A DNA stretch of 64,000 bases from Bacillus licheniformis DSM 13 = ATCC 14580 (GCF_000011645.1 NC_006270.3:2663501-2727500); one strand, 5' to 3'. Shown: positions 1-8,450, counted from the stretch's first letter. Notes: a model not told the origin generated them from the letters alone. Made by a program: numbers and translations.

Positions 1-564
1 ATTTGGCTGGGTAACGGGCGCGTCTTCTGCTTGATGAAGTTTCCCCGTATGGAATAAATCAGCCAATTTTGAATGCTCTTGGAGCGTGTAAACTTCACCA
101 GTGAGCATTTGTTTATTTGGCTTTTTTATGTGTGGGATGAAGATTATGGCAAGGACAATTGTAGAAACTAAGAACCCGGCATGATAACCTTTTAAGCTAT
201 TCGCAATCGTTGGTTGCAATCCTTCCATGACAGTTGCGCCAACGGTTGCGATCACAGCTGAACCGAAGCTTGAACCAGGGTTTTCAATATTATTAATACC
301 GACACCTGCTTCTGGAAGTTGTTTTCTGTCAAGCCCTGTATAAGCGTCACTCGCCAACGGAAGATTTCCCCCGATACTGGTGCAGCGGATGAACAATACG
401 ATGGAAATCCAGATCAAACTTGTTTTATCGGTGATTAAGATAAGCGGAAAAACAAGACTGATCATAACCACGGATTTCGCACCAATCTTATCAATCATTT
501 TTCCGATCATTGGCCTGGTAACGAGCATCCCGATTCCCAAAGCAACCAAACAGATTTTTTTATT
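1..564 (-). pseudogene. MFS drug-efflux transporter (EmrB/DHA2-like), C-terminal remnant
   Basis: Read on the minus strand, this frame is open from an upstream stop at 565-567 to the left edge of the window. It encodes membrane-protein sequence typical of 14-TM drug/proton antiporters: a MLVTRPMIGKMIDKIG cytoplasmic loop, hydrophobic stretches, then GSSFGSAVIATVGATV and a hydrophilic tail. About 188 codons are visible and the 3' end lies outside the window. The N-terminal half is missing: just upstream is a stop and then unrelated intergenic sequence, so the gene is 5'-truncated and cannot make a full transporter. Family assignment is by motif recognition only. Confidence 0.75.
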
Positions 565-610
565 TCATCTGCCTACCTTTAGGGGAGCATATAATAACAC
601 GTAGATCATT

Positions 611-1135
611 TTATAACAAAAAACCATTTATATCCGTCCAGCCGATAGCAATAGCTTTGAAATAATCTTCACCGAATTGTATTTGTTTTGTTGTGCTCTG
701 CCTTCCACCTAGCTTTTCATAAAAATTTATCGATGGATTACCGGCTAAAACCCATACCAATAATGATTTTATGTTTTTCTTTACAAGCTCCTCTACAATC
801 GCCTTCATTAGTCGAGATCCGATTCCTTTTTTCTGATACTGTAACAACAGATAAATCGCGGAAACTTCACCCTTATATTTGCTAAGATGATCGCGGTTTG
901 GACCTCCGGAAGCAAAGCCTATAATTTTACCGTCGGTTTCTTCTGCAACATAGACAATATCTTGATTTTTAGGATCACTTAATGAAGTTCTCCAAAGCTT
1001 TGCCTGATTTTCGACAGAAAGCTTAGATAACGTGTCATCAGGCAATACTCCTTGATATGTGGTTTTCCAACTTTCCACATGAACTTTGGCAATTGAATTA
1101 GCGTCTGACACTTTGGCTTTTCTTATTAAAATCAT
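611..1135 (-). CDS. GNAT family N-acetyltransferase
   Basis: The 174-residue protein has the GNAT fold signature. An N-terminal RKAKVSDANSIAKVH strand-helix is followed by acetyl-CoA binding motif A near residues 100-110 (QKKGIGSRLM) and motif B with NPSINFYEKLGG near 133-145. Enzymes of this family move an acetyl group from acetyl-CoA to an amine; the acceptor here cannot be predicted. The ATG is preceded by a TATAGGAGGGAAA ribosome binding site, which fixes the start. It stands alone downstream of the MFS remnant on the same strand, so it is probably monocistronic. Length and motifs are complete. Confidence 0.92.
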   Translation of the reverse strand: MILIRKAKVSDANSIAKVHVESWKTTYQGVLPDDTLSKLSVENQAKLWRTSLSDPKNQDIVYVAEETDGKIIGFASGGPNRDHLSKYKGEVSAIYLLLQYQKKGIGSRLMKAIVEELVKKNIKSLLVWVLAGNPSINFYEKLGGRQSTTKQIQFGEDYFKAIAIGWTDINGFLL

Positions 1136-1314
1136 TTTCCCTCCTATAATTAATATTTTTCTTAAAGAGGATATCGCAAATATCGGCGGCTTCTCTTAAA
1201 TGGTTAAAATCTGAATATATCTTTTATCTTTTATTGGATTACATCGAAGGTCTAGGGGTATTGTTTTGAAGAAGGCCTCGCCTTACACCTGGCAATTCTT
1301 CAATCAAATTACTT

Positions 1315-1665
1315 CTAGGAACTAGAGCTTCCTGAGGTATATCTCCCCCAAAATTCTGGGAGATTACATTTATATTTTATTAGCTTCCCTGAATTGATAT
1401 AATAAGCAACATTGGTTTCGGGGTCTTGAATTAAAATGCTAATTTCCATTGATTCCTCAACAGGAGTTATCTCTGTCAGTTCTTGCAATAACTCTTCATT
1501 CGAACAGCTAATGAAGTTATGGTCAAAACTGTTTGTTTTACTCTGCTCGCAGGAACCCTTGTCTATACCTGTCAAAGAAATTGCCGCTCCAACCAAAGTG
1601 CCTGCCGAAACGTTATTTGTTATAGTCCCCTTGTACTTCTTTGTATGCTGACAAGCCTCATTCAA
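1315..1665 (-). CDS. Hypothetical 116-residue protein (doubtful)
   Basis: An open frame of 116 codons with a TTG start and no clear ribosome binding site; a stop lies six codons upstream. The protein begins NEACQHTKKYKGTITNNV, has a short Gly/Ala-rich stretch (SAGTLVGAAISLTG), an acidic middle and a Ser-rich end (YTSGSSSS), with five cysteines. I recognise no family. It sits in AT-rich sequence between a GNAT gene and a sigK fragment. It could be a truncated or horizontally acquired gene, or chance coding potential. Confidence 0.3.
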   Translation of the reverse strand: MNEACQHTKKYKGTITNNVSAGTLVGAAISLTGIDKGSCEQSKTNSFDHNFISCSNEELLQELTEITPVEESMEISILIQDPETNVAYYINSGKLIKYKCNLPEFWGRYTSGSSSS

Positions 1666-1925
1666 ATTCTTTTTTTGATTCTAATATTACACCGTTTAAT
1701 AAGTTCATGCCCGTTGACGGAGTCATAAAACAAGCACCTGCAAAAAAAGTGCTACTCTCCCACTTGAATATACAAATCATTACCTTTTATTTTATAAAAA
1801 GGAGTTTTTTACGCAATACTTTTGTCAATTCCAATTCTCTAAAGTCAATAAATCGCTTTTGGTATGTAACATGCTATTGTAAAACTCTTTTTATCTGAAC
1901 TTTTCACCTGAATTCCAAACAGTAA

Positions 1926-2225
1926 CCTATGGGCCGCCACGAAACCAGTCTCATCGATGTCCTCGGGATCAGAAAACGAAGACGTCATCGACACCATCCA
2001 GCTCAGGCACAGGCCTGAAAAAGTCAAAAAATACAACGACATCCTCGACGGCAGAGAAAAAGAAGTCATCGCCGGCGCCTCAGCCTTGATTTGAAGAAAA
2101 AAACGCAGCGCGAGATCGCGAAGGAGCTCGGGATTTCGCGCTGCGATGTGTCCCGGATTGAAAAGCGCGCATTGTTCAAGATGTTTCATGAGTTTTACCA
2201 GGCGGAGAAGGGGAAAGGGAAATGA
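1926..2225 (+). pseudogene. sigK: sigK (spoIIIC-like) 3'-fragment, copy A
   Basis: Conceptual translation matches the C-terminal half of sporulation sigma factor SigK. The pieces are ETSLIDVL, then VIDTIQ in another frame, EKVKKYNDILDGREKEVIAG, and finally KTQREIAKELGISRCDVSRI followed by EKRALFKMFHEFYQAEKG and a TGA. At least two frameshifts are present: one base extra after CTC-GGG near 1963, and one missing near 2070. There is no promoter, start or N-terminal sigma region 2. The fragment ends in a hairpin. It is one of four same-strand copies in the window and borders the D-amino-acid cluster. Confidence 0.88.
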
Positions 2226-2230
2226 TGTCA

Positions 2231-2259
2231 TGGAAGCCGGCCTAAAACACCGGCTTCCA
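2231..2259. terminator. Hairpin after sigK copy A
   Basis: Perfect TGGAAGCCGG / CCGGCTTCCA stem with a nine-base loop, followed on the plus strand by TTTCTTTCT. It lies six bases after the sigK-fragment stop and may be the original sigK terminator carried along. It could also stop transcription leaving the minus-strand operon that ends at 2324. Confidence 0.65.
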
Positions 2260-2323
2260 TTTCTTTCTGCCAGGCCCTTAATAAAGCTTGTTATCCAATT
2301 ACAGAGGCCTGTTGAAGTTACTT

Positions 2324-3556
2324 TTAATTTTCTTCTGAGTTTATTTGTATTGCTATAATGTTCATAACATTTTTCATAAATTTCTCTTTTGTGAATGAAG
2401 CAGTCCCTCCACCTTGAGCGAACATTTTATTTCCCCCACCTTTTCCATCAATAAGGGAAAGAGCTTCTTGCATTAGGTCTCTCATGTTCATTTTATTTGC
2501 TTCACCTCGCCCGCAAACCAATTGGAAGCGATGATCGTTCTCTGACAAGAAAAAAATAAGGGCCCGTTTTTCTCGATCAGCAATCATTTTTGCTAGCTTT
2601 TGAAGTTCTTGAATCGATCGATCTGAAAACGTTTCTATCACCATTACAGTATCATTTTGAATTGCGCTTTTTGCTAATAATTCATTGGCTTCATACTGAA
2701 GGTTTTTTTCATAAGATTCTAGAAGCGCTTTGTCTAGCTTCTTTACATTTTCAAGCAACCGTTTGATAGCTTCGCTTAATTCCCCTTCAGGACGATTAAG
2801 TAATCCAGTCAATTCAACGATTGCTTTTTGTTTTTGATCGAATTGGGTTATGACCCGATTACCGCATACAAAATACAGACGAATTTTTTTCCTCTGTCTT
2901 TCCCAATTCAATACTTTTATTGCTCCGACTTCTCCTGTAGCGCTCGGGTGTGTTCCGCCGCATCCGTTGTAATCAAATTCATCAATCATGACAAGACGAA
3001 TATTTTCTTTTACAGATGGGAGTTTACGAATCGGATAATTTACTAAGTCATCATATTCTACCCACTTTGCGACTATGGACCTATTTTCCGTTATGATCTC
3101 GTTTGCAAGCTTCTCTGCTTTGCCTGCCATTTCCTCTGTTAATTCTGATACATCAAGGTCAATGGTAACCGTATCATTTCCAAGATGGAATCCAACTGTA
3201 TGAAGATCATACAGCTGCGCGAATGCCGCCGACAAAATATGCTGCCCGGTGTGCTGTTGCATGTGATCAAAACGCCGCTCCCAATCAATAACCCCAACAA
3301 CCTGATCATTTAAATGCGGCAAAGGCCTTTCTACATAATGACGAATTTCTCCATCTATCTCATCAACGTTTAAAACTTTGACTCCGTTCAATGTTCCTGT
3401 ATCATGAGGCTGGCCCCCGCCTGTTGGATAAAAGGCTGTTTCCTCTAGGATAATATAAACATCACCTTTTTTGTCCTGTTGTTGTTTCAAGATTTTCGTT
3501 TCAAACGTTTTTAGATAGGGATCTTTGTAAAATAGTTTGTGATGATTCGGACTCAT
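2324..3556 (-). CDS. Alanyl-tRNA editing protein, AlaX-L type with DHHA1 domain
   Basis: A 410-residue free-standing relative of the AlaRS editing region. The TGGGQPHDTG segment (about residues 45-54), the HTGQH zinc site (His102, His106) and the GCGGTH site (Cys199, His203) are all intact. The C-terminal half ends in a glycine-rich DHHA1-like element (GKGGGNKMFAQGGG). AlaX proteins hydrolyse mischarged Ser- or Gly-tRNA(Ala) in the cytoplasm. The ATG has AAGGGGAGATGGC in front. It is the last gene of the minus-strand cluster, 23 bp after the D-serine-dehydratase-like gene. An editing factor for serine misacylation beside serine/D-serine enzymes is suggestive, but the link is inference. Confidence 0.88.
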   Translation of the reverse strand: MSPNHHKLFYKDPYLKTFETKILKQQQDKKGDVYIILEETAFYPTGGGQPHDTGTLNGVKVLNVDEIDGEIRHYVERPLPHLNDQVVGVIDWERRFDHMQQHTGQHILSAAFAQLYDLHTVGFHLGNDTVTIDLDVSELTEEMAGKAEKLANEIITENRSIVAKWVEYDDLVNYPIRKLPSVKENIRLVMIDEFDYNGCGGTHPSATGEVGAIKVLNWERQRKKIRLYFVCGNRVITQFDQKQKAIVELTGLLNRPEGELSEAIKRLLENVKKLDKALLESYEKNLQYEANELLAKSAIQNDTVMVIETFSDRSIQELQKLAKMIADREKRALIFFLSENDHRFQLVCGRGEANKMNMRDLMQEALSLIDGKGGGNKMFAQGGGTASFTKEKFMKNVMNIIAIQINSEEN

Positions 3557-3579
3557 GCCATCTCCCCTTATTTTTTAAA

Positions 3580-4686
3580 TTATTGAAGTCTTCCTCTAGC
3601 TTCAATATTTAATTCATCTACAACCTCTCCATTATCGACTAAATAGGCTTTATCGTGCAAGTTGCATACTGGGCAGATATGATTTGGAATAATTCGCACC
3701 TTATCTCCAATGCTTACTTTTTTGTTGAATTCTTCATGATAAATAATAGCATGTTCGTCGAATACGCCATGAATATAAACGTCCTCGTATTCTTTGATAC
3801 GGCCAAGCCCTTTGGTTGCAGTAAGCCCTTCGCTTCGTGTTTGGGCGGTAATTCCCTTGGCCCCTACGTCTGTAATGACTCGTTCTTTTGTTGGTTTACT
3901 AATCACGGTTGTGAGTACAGAAGCAGCACAGCGATCATACGTACCAATTACATTTGCTTGTGAGGCGTCCATAAAAATGTAAGTGCCAGGTCTGATTTCT
4001 GTCACCCCTTCTGGAATATCAAACTTAAACATGAAGGGAGGAGTAGAGCCAATACTAACCACTTTCGGCTTTAGATCCATTTCTTCCGCAATTCGGGCGA
4101 AATGTAATGTTCGTTCTACACTTTCTTTATAGAGTTCTTTACAATGGGCTACACTTTTCGCTTTATAAGAATGTCCGTCATGTGAGAAGATTCCTTTTAG
4201 CTCGACATTTTGACACGTTTTGATTAATTCTAATAAAGTACGAAAATCATCTTCTTCAATAATTCCGGAGCGTTGTTCTCCTACTTCAATTTCCACCAAC
4301 ACTTGGGCTTTCTTTGAAGCTCCTTCAAATACTTCTTCAATTTCACGTACTTGATACGCACTATCGATTCCAAAAGAGATATCAATCGTTTCAGATAGTT
4401 TTCTAATACGTTCAAGCTTTGATTTCCCAACAATTTCATTTGCGATAAAGATATCTTTTAAGCCATTTCTCGCCATCACTTCAGCTTCTCCTACTTTCGC
4501 TACAGCGATTCCTACAGCTCCCATCTCTTCTTGCAGTTTAGCTAATTTAGGCATTTTATGTGTTTTTGTATGAGGGCGTAAGCTTACCTTCTGTTCGTTA
4601 GCGTAATTTTGCATATCCTTCATATTGCTTAACATCACGTCTTTATCGATTAAAAGAGCTGGTGTATCTAATTGTAAATCATTCAT
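3580..4686 (-). CDS. D-serine dehydratase / D-threonine aldolase family PLP enzyme
   Basis: A 368-residue fold-type III (alanine-racemase-like) PLP protein. It opens with LDTPALLIDKDVM and RPHTKTHK, where Lys41 is the expected Schiff-base lysine. SIGSTPP binds the PLP phosphate. The C-terminal metal site reads NHICPVCN (His336-x-Cys338). In characterised relatives a His-x-Cys pair binds zinc in D-serine dehydratase, whereas D-threonine aldolases use His-x-Asp, so dehydration of D-serine (or a beta-hydroxy D-amino acid) to a 2-enamine is favoured. Its start overlaps the stop of the upstream ridA, implying translational coupling. RidA is the enzyme that clears such enamines. Confidence 0.85.
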   Translation of the reverse strand: MNDLQLDTPALLIDKDVMLSNMKDMQNYANEQKVSLRPHTKTHKMPKLAKLQEEMGAVGIAVAKVGEAEVMARNGLKDIFIANEIVGKSKLERIRKLSETIDISFGIDSAYQVREIEEVFEGASKKAQVLVEIEVGEQRSGIIEEDDFRTLLELIKTCQNVELKGIFSHDGHSYKAKSVAHCKELYKESVERTLHFARIAEEMDLKPKVVSIGSTPPFMFKFDIPEGVTEIRPGTYIFMDASQANVIGTYDRCAASVLTTVISKPTKERVITDVGAKGITAQTRSEGLTATKGLGRIKEYEDVYIHGVFDEHAIIYHEEFNKKVSIGDKVRIIPNHICPVCNLHDKAYLVDNGEVVDELNIEARGRLQ

Positions 4687-5072
4687 TGTGCCTCCTCCTT
4701 TATCGCTGCAATGGCTTCAACTTCAACAAGACACCCGGCATATAAATGATTTGATGGAACAACTACTCTTGCCGGTTTATGATTGCCGAAGAAATGAGCA
4801 TAGACCTCATTGATATCCGGCCAATACTTTACATCTGGGGTATAAAGTCTGCATAATATCACATCTTCCTTGGCTAATCCCCGTTCCTTGAGGACAAGCT
4901 CCATATTTGCCAATGCCTGTTTTGCTTCTTCTTTTATGCCCCCAGCTGGAATTTTTCCCGTTTCTGGATTCATCGACAACTGCCCTGAAATATAGAGAAC
5001 ATCATTGTGTTCCATAGCTGGCACGTAATGGCCCCCATCCCGTGTTGAATACTTCGTGTGTACAGGCTTCAA
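4683..5072 (-). CDS. RidA family 2-iminobutanoate/2-iminopropanoate deaminase
   Basis: A 129-residue YjgF/YER057c/UK114 protein with the family signature HKPARVVVPSNHL; the conserved Arg binds the imine carboxylate. CLVEVEAIAAI follows near the C-terminus. RidA proteins hydrolyse reactive enamine/imine intermediates released by PLP dehydratases, protecting other PLP enzymes. The start is a TTG with a strong GGGGGAG site; no ATG fits. The stop overlaps the next start (D-serine-dehydratase-like), so the two are coupled. It is the second RidA of the same cluster and is clearly diverged from the first. Confidence 0.92.
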   Translation of the reverse strand: MKPVHTKYSTRDGGHYVPAMEHNDVLYISGQLSMNPETGKIPAGGIKEEAKQALANMELVLKERGLAKEDVILCRLYTPDVKYWPDINEVYAHFFGNHKPARVVVPSNHLYAGCLVEVEAIAAIKEEAQ

Positions 5073-5093
5073 TATAATCTCCCCCTATTATTC

Positions 5094-6068
5094 TTAATAT
5101 TTAAAGCTAGCCTCATCAATCTTCTGTCCAGCAGCCAGCAAAACAGCGAGTTTGATCCTTGCTTTCTTACTGTCATAGCTGCCGCCAAGTATGATTCCGG
5201 CATCTGCATATGTTGAAGCACTTCCTTTGAATCCATATACTCCCTTGACTTCACCTTCGTGAGCACTTGTTGTCAGAACGACAGGAATCCCTTTCTCTGC
5301 GGCTTTCTTTGCACTTTCTAATATTGCTGGAGCCGTATGCCCTCTTCCCGGCGCCTCAATAATGATTCCTGCACTTCCGCACTTAACTGCATAATCTATA
5401 AACTTTCCGTCTGATCCAAGTGAACACTTAATAAGTTCCACATTTGGTAATGGTTGAATCAGCTGATACGTCTCACGCTTGATTAATCTTTGATGAATTG
5501 CGATCTCATCTTGATCGGCAGTTCCCAAATAACCGAATCCCGGTGAGAAAAAACCATCAACATTTGACGCATGCTGTTTTTTCACATATCGAGCAGCAAA
5601 AACCCTCTCATTAAACAACACTGTTACCCCTAAGCCTCGCGCATCAGGATGTGCCGCTAATAAGAAAGCTTGTCTTAGGTTCACAAACGCATCTGTACCT
5701 TCAAGTGTCGGTCCTCTTTGCGACCCCGTTAACACGACCGGCCTTTCATCAGAAATAACCAGATGAAGGAAATACGAAGTCTCTTCAAGGGTATCTGTTC
5801 CATGCGATATCACAATTCCGGCAACATCCTCATTCCGGAAGAAACTCTCTATATTTTGCTTGAGAATGTCAAGGTGATGAAAAGTCATATGACTGCTTGA
5901 CATTTAAAAGGCTGACTTGATTTCAATCTCTATATGAGAAGGCAGTCGACACATTTCAGAAAGCTCTTCACCTGTCATAGCACCTGCTTCTAATAGACCT
6001 GTTTCAGGATCAGGCTTACTTGCAATTGTACCGCCGGTACTCAGCAAAATGATTTTCTTGTTTTCCAT
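5094..6068 (-). pseudogene. Type II-like L-asparaginase with an internal TAA stop
   Basis: Translation from the ATG at 6068 (GGGGGAG site) gives MENKKIILLSTGGTIASKPD, where TGGTIAS is the first catalytic Thr motif. It continues to SAF and hits TAA at 5904-5906. The very next codon is ATG and the same frame continues for 269 residues with the second motif, HGTDTLEE, and the family's usual C-terminus. Total length is about 324 codons, normal for the family. The stop is one C-to-T change from CAA (Gln), so this is a recent nonsense mutation or a sequence error. Reinitiation at the adjacent ATG could make the C-terminal part, but it would lack the nucleophilic Thr14. Confidence 0.85.
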
Positions 6069-6111
6069 GCTAACTCCCCCATTTTCATATTAAAGGTTTC
6101 TCTCTTAGTTC

Positions 6112-7215
6112 CTAATTAGATTTAATCCCAGCCCCGCATAATGGAATCACGATTTTTTCATCAGAAGAATGACTGTATTTTAAATATCCTGCATAGTTAG
6201 CCGCTGTTGTTGGCTCAACATAAAAGCCTTTACTTGCTAATGCTGTACGAGCTTTTAGAATCTCTTCCTCATTGGTTGTAATGATTTGACCGTTTGTGGC
6301 ACGGATGGTTTCTAATATTTGAGCAGATCTTGCCGGTTTGGCAATCGCGATGCCCTCTGCAAGTGTTCCGCTGCTTTTGACGGGTTCAGCAGCTTTTTGA
6401 TTGTTGATAAATGCCTTTGCCAACGGCGCACAATTCTCTGCCTGTATCGCAACCAGCCTTGGCATTTTGTCTATACATTTGTTCTCTAATAACTCTTTAA
6501 ATCCATAGTAAACCCCAAGCAATAACGTACCATTGCCAACTGGAATAATAAGCGTATCCGGCGCTCCATTCATTTGTTCCCAAATCTCAAAGGCATACGT
6601 TTTTGTTCCTTCATAGAAATATGGATTAAAAACGTGACTGGCATAGAATTTTTTCTCTATATCCACAGCCTTTTGCGCTGCTTCAGCCACATCTTCTCTT
6701 GTGCCTTCAATTTCGCGAACGTTGGCTCCATGCGCTTTCGCCTGCGCGATTTTCTTAGGCGATGTACCCTTTCGAAGAAAGATGTCACATGCGATTTCAG
6801 CCCGCTTGGCGTAAGCTGCAATAGATGTCCCTGCATTTCCGCTGCTGTCGGCGATCACATGCTTCACTCCCAGCTCCTTTGCCTTAGCTATTAATACAGC
6901 CGCACCGCGATCTTTAAAAGACAAAGTAGGCATCATATAGTCCACTTTCACAAGAGTATTCGGCTCCCCGCTGTCTAACACGATTAAAGGCGTGTATCCC
7001 TCCCCCATGGTGATGCCGCTCCATATGGCGGAGTCGCGATCAAATGGCATAGCTTCAATATATCTCCACATAGAAGGAATATCTTTGAGCACTTTTGAAT
7101 CGGACCATTCTACTTTTTCTTTTACAAGGTCTAACACTCCGCCACACTGGCATTTCCACACCTGTTCAGACACATTGTATTTCGTACGGCAAGAATGACA
7201 TTGATACTGTTCCAT
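6112..7215 (-). CDS. Threonine-synthase-like PLP enzyme (fold type II)
   Basis: 367 residues. A short zinc-ribbon-like N-terminus (CHSCRTKYNV...WKCQCGG) is followed by the fold-II PLP core. LSFKDRGA carries the Schiff-base lysine, DSSGNAGTSIAAYA binds substrate, and IIPVGNGTLLLG binds phosphate. The family includes threonine synthase and related beta-replacing or eliminating enzymes. Biosynthetic threonine synthase normally sits beside hom/thrB, but here the neighbours are asparaginase and RidA, so a catabolic lyase role is equally possible. The ATG has TAGGAGGG upstream. Two copies of an AT-rich motif lie between this gene and the upstream ridA. Confidence 0.85.
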   Translation of the reverse strand: MEQYQCHSCRTKYNVSEQVWKCQCGGVLDLVKEKVEWSDSKVLKDIPSMWRYIEAMPFDRDSAIWSGITMGEGYTPLIVLDSGEPNTLVKVDYMMPTLSFKDRGAAVLIAKAKELGVKHVIADSSGNAGTSIAAYAKRAEIACDIFLRKGTSPKKIAQAKAHGANVREIEGTREDVAEAAQKAVDIEKKFYASHVFNPYFYEGTKTYAFEIWEQMNGAPDTLIIPVGNGTLLLGVYYGFKELLENKCIDKMPRLVAIQAENCAPLAKAFINNQKAAEPVKSSGTLAEGIAIAKPARSAQILETIRATNGQIITTNEEEILKARTALASKGFYVEPTTAANYAGYLKYSHSSDEKIVIPLCGAGIKSN

Positions 7216-7233
7216 TATTTTTAGACCCTCCTA

Positions 7234-7271
7234 TTATATATTTTTTTATATTTTATATATTTTTTTATATG
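7234..7271. promoter_or_regulatory. Repeated AT-rich motif upstream of the threonine-synthase-like gene
   Basis: Two tandem near-copies of TATATATTTTTTTATA (starting near 7235 and 7255) fill the ridA-PLP enzyme gap. A third match stands upstream of the cluster's regulator at 8431-8447. The spacing and repetition suggest an operator for the DauR/YheO-type protein, but simple AT-rich sequence could mimic this. Confidence 0.4.
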
Positions 7272-7290
7272 TTTTAGACAAAAAAATATA

Positions 7291-7674
7291 TTACAGACTG
7301 GCGATTGCTTCAATTTCAACCTGAAAACCGTAATGCAGCTCGGTCGTCGAAACAACTGACCGTGCTGGGCGATAATCGTGAAAAAAACCCTGACAGACAT
7401 TGTCAACACGGTCTAACAAATTGATATCGTGAAGATATAAGGTTATCTTTAAAATTTTTCCTTTATGACTGCCGGCTTTTTTTAAGATATACTCTATATT
7501 TGACAATACCTGCAAAGTCTCTTCTTCAATGGTGCCAAATTTCTTTTCCTGCGTGATTGGATCAATGGCAAATTGCCCTGATACATAGACCGTGTTTTGA
7601 TGAATCACAGCTAAGGCATAATGACCGTTCGATTTTAAATTCCCTGCCTCAAAAATACTCTCCACTTTGTTCAC
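7291..7674 (-). CDS. RidA family deaminase (second copy)
   Basis: A 127-residue RidA-fold protein with YVSGQFAIDP in the middle, YRPARSVVSTTELHYGF (conserved Arg) and VEIEAIASL at the end. Role as for other RidA proteins: hydrolysis of 2-enamines/imines formed by PLP lyases. The start is GTG at 7674, inside the end of the regulator gene (TCGGAGTGA), so the two are translationally coupled. Sequence identity to the copy at 4683-5072 is low, so this is not a recent duplication. The two may act on different imines or pair with different PLP enzymes. Confidence 0.9.
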   Translation of the reverse strand: MNKVESIFEAGNLKSNGHYALAVIHQNTVYVSGQFAIDPITQEKKFGTIEEETLQVLSNIEYILKKAGSHKGKILKITLYLHDINLLDRVDNVCQGFFHDYRPARSVVSTTELHYGFQVEIEAIASL

Positions 7675-8336
7675 TCCGATTGTCTTTTTTTTACTTCATC
7701 TAAATAGCTGTAGACAGTTACCTTTGAAATGCCTAATTGTTCTGCCACTTTATCAACCGCACCTTTCATGAGGAATATCCCCTTTTCATCCATAAACCTG
7801 ATCAGCTCGATTTTTTCCCGGCGTTTCATCATAGAGTGTTTGCGGTTCGCTACAATTTGTTCAATTAACTGGTTCGTGATCTCTTCTACATTCTGAATCG
7901 AAGCTTCCTGCTCCGCCGTATTCGAAGTTTGTATTTGATTTTTCTTTTCAACACCAGGCATAAATGCATCTAACATTTCTTTCATTTGAATCATTACATT
8001 CATGTCGTAATTGATGCAAAAAGCCCCAATCACCTGCTGCTGGCCATCTCTAATGAGGGTAGTCGATGATTTTATTGTTCTCCCATCATCTGCTTGGATT
8101 TCATATCCAGCTAAGTAATCCTCTTTAAATTCATTGGATAAAAGAACTTTTTTCACCAAATGGTCAAAGGATTGGCCAACCTCTCTTCCTGTTACATGAT
8201 TGTTGATTGTGAAAATGACGGAAGACTCGGGGGTTGTCAAATCATGAATGACAACCTCACAATTTGGACCAAACATTTCCCCTATCGTTTTTGCAAATGG
8301 TATGTAACTTTTTAAAACCTGTTTTGCTTCAGTCAA
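7671..8336 (-). CDS. PAS-HTH transcriptional regulator, YheO/DauR type
   Basis: 221 residues. The N-terminal YheO-like PAS domain has MFGPNCEVVIHDLTTPESSV, then GRTIKSSTTLIRD and VIGAFCINYD. A linker leads to a C-terminal DNA-binding domain, MKRREKIELIRFMDEKGIFL, with a helix-turn-helix at DKVAEQLGISKVTVYSYLDE. This architecture is that of DauR, which in Pseudomonas controls D-arginine catabolism; relatives often sit by RidA and D-amino-acid genes. It is the first gene of the minus-strand cluster and overlaps ridA, so it is probably autoregulated. No gene stands between it and the AT-rich upstream region at 8340-8510. Confidence 0.85.
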   Translation of the reverse strand: MTEAKQVLKSYIPFAKTIGEMFGPNCEVVIHDLTTPESSVIFTINNHVTGREVGQSFDHLVKKVLLSNEFKEDYLAGYEIQADDGRTIKSSTTLIRDGQQQVIGAFCINYDMNVMIQMKEMLDAFMPGVEKKNQIQTSNTAEQEASIQNVEEITNQLIEQIVANRKHSMMKRREKIELIRFMDEKGIFLMKGAVDKVAEQLGISKVTVYSYLDEVKKRQSE

Positions 8337-8399
8337 AACCTGAACACCTAACTTTCATTTACCCGCATTTATCTCAAGTGATTTCATTCATGGATTCAT

Positions 8400-8450
8400 T
8401 ATATAATTTTTTATACAAAAATGAAACAAAAATATATTTTTTTATACACA
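8400..8450 (-). promoter_or_regulatory. Promoter/operator region of the D-amino-acid cluster
   Basis: An AT-rich stretch upstream of the regulator contains TATATTTTTTTATA-type sequence (8431-8447) matching the two copies before the threonine-synthase-like gene. A second related TATAATTTTTTATA sequence lies at 8402-8414. Candidate regulator binding sites; no promoter elements can be fixed with confidence. Confidence 0.35.

Noticed and set aside
1845..2231. 128-codon minus-strand ORF opposite sigK copy A
   Set aside because: It is the antisense of the sigK fragment and its protein resembles nothing; the coding signal is on the plus strand.
5094..5903. Reading the 269-codon asparaginase frame as a complete gene
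   Set aside because: The first catalytic motif lies in the same frame upstream, separated by only one stop codon, and the real ribosome binding site is at 6069-6085.
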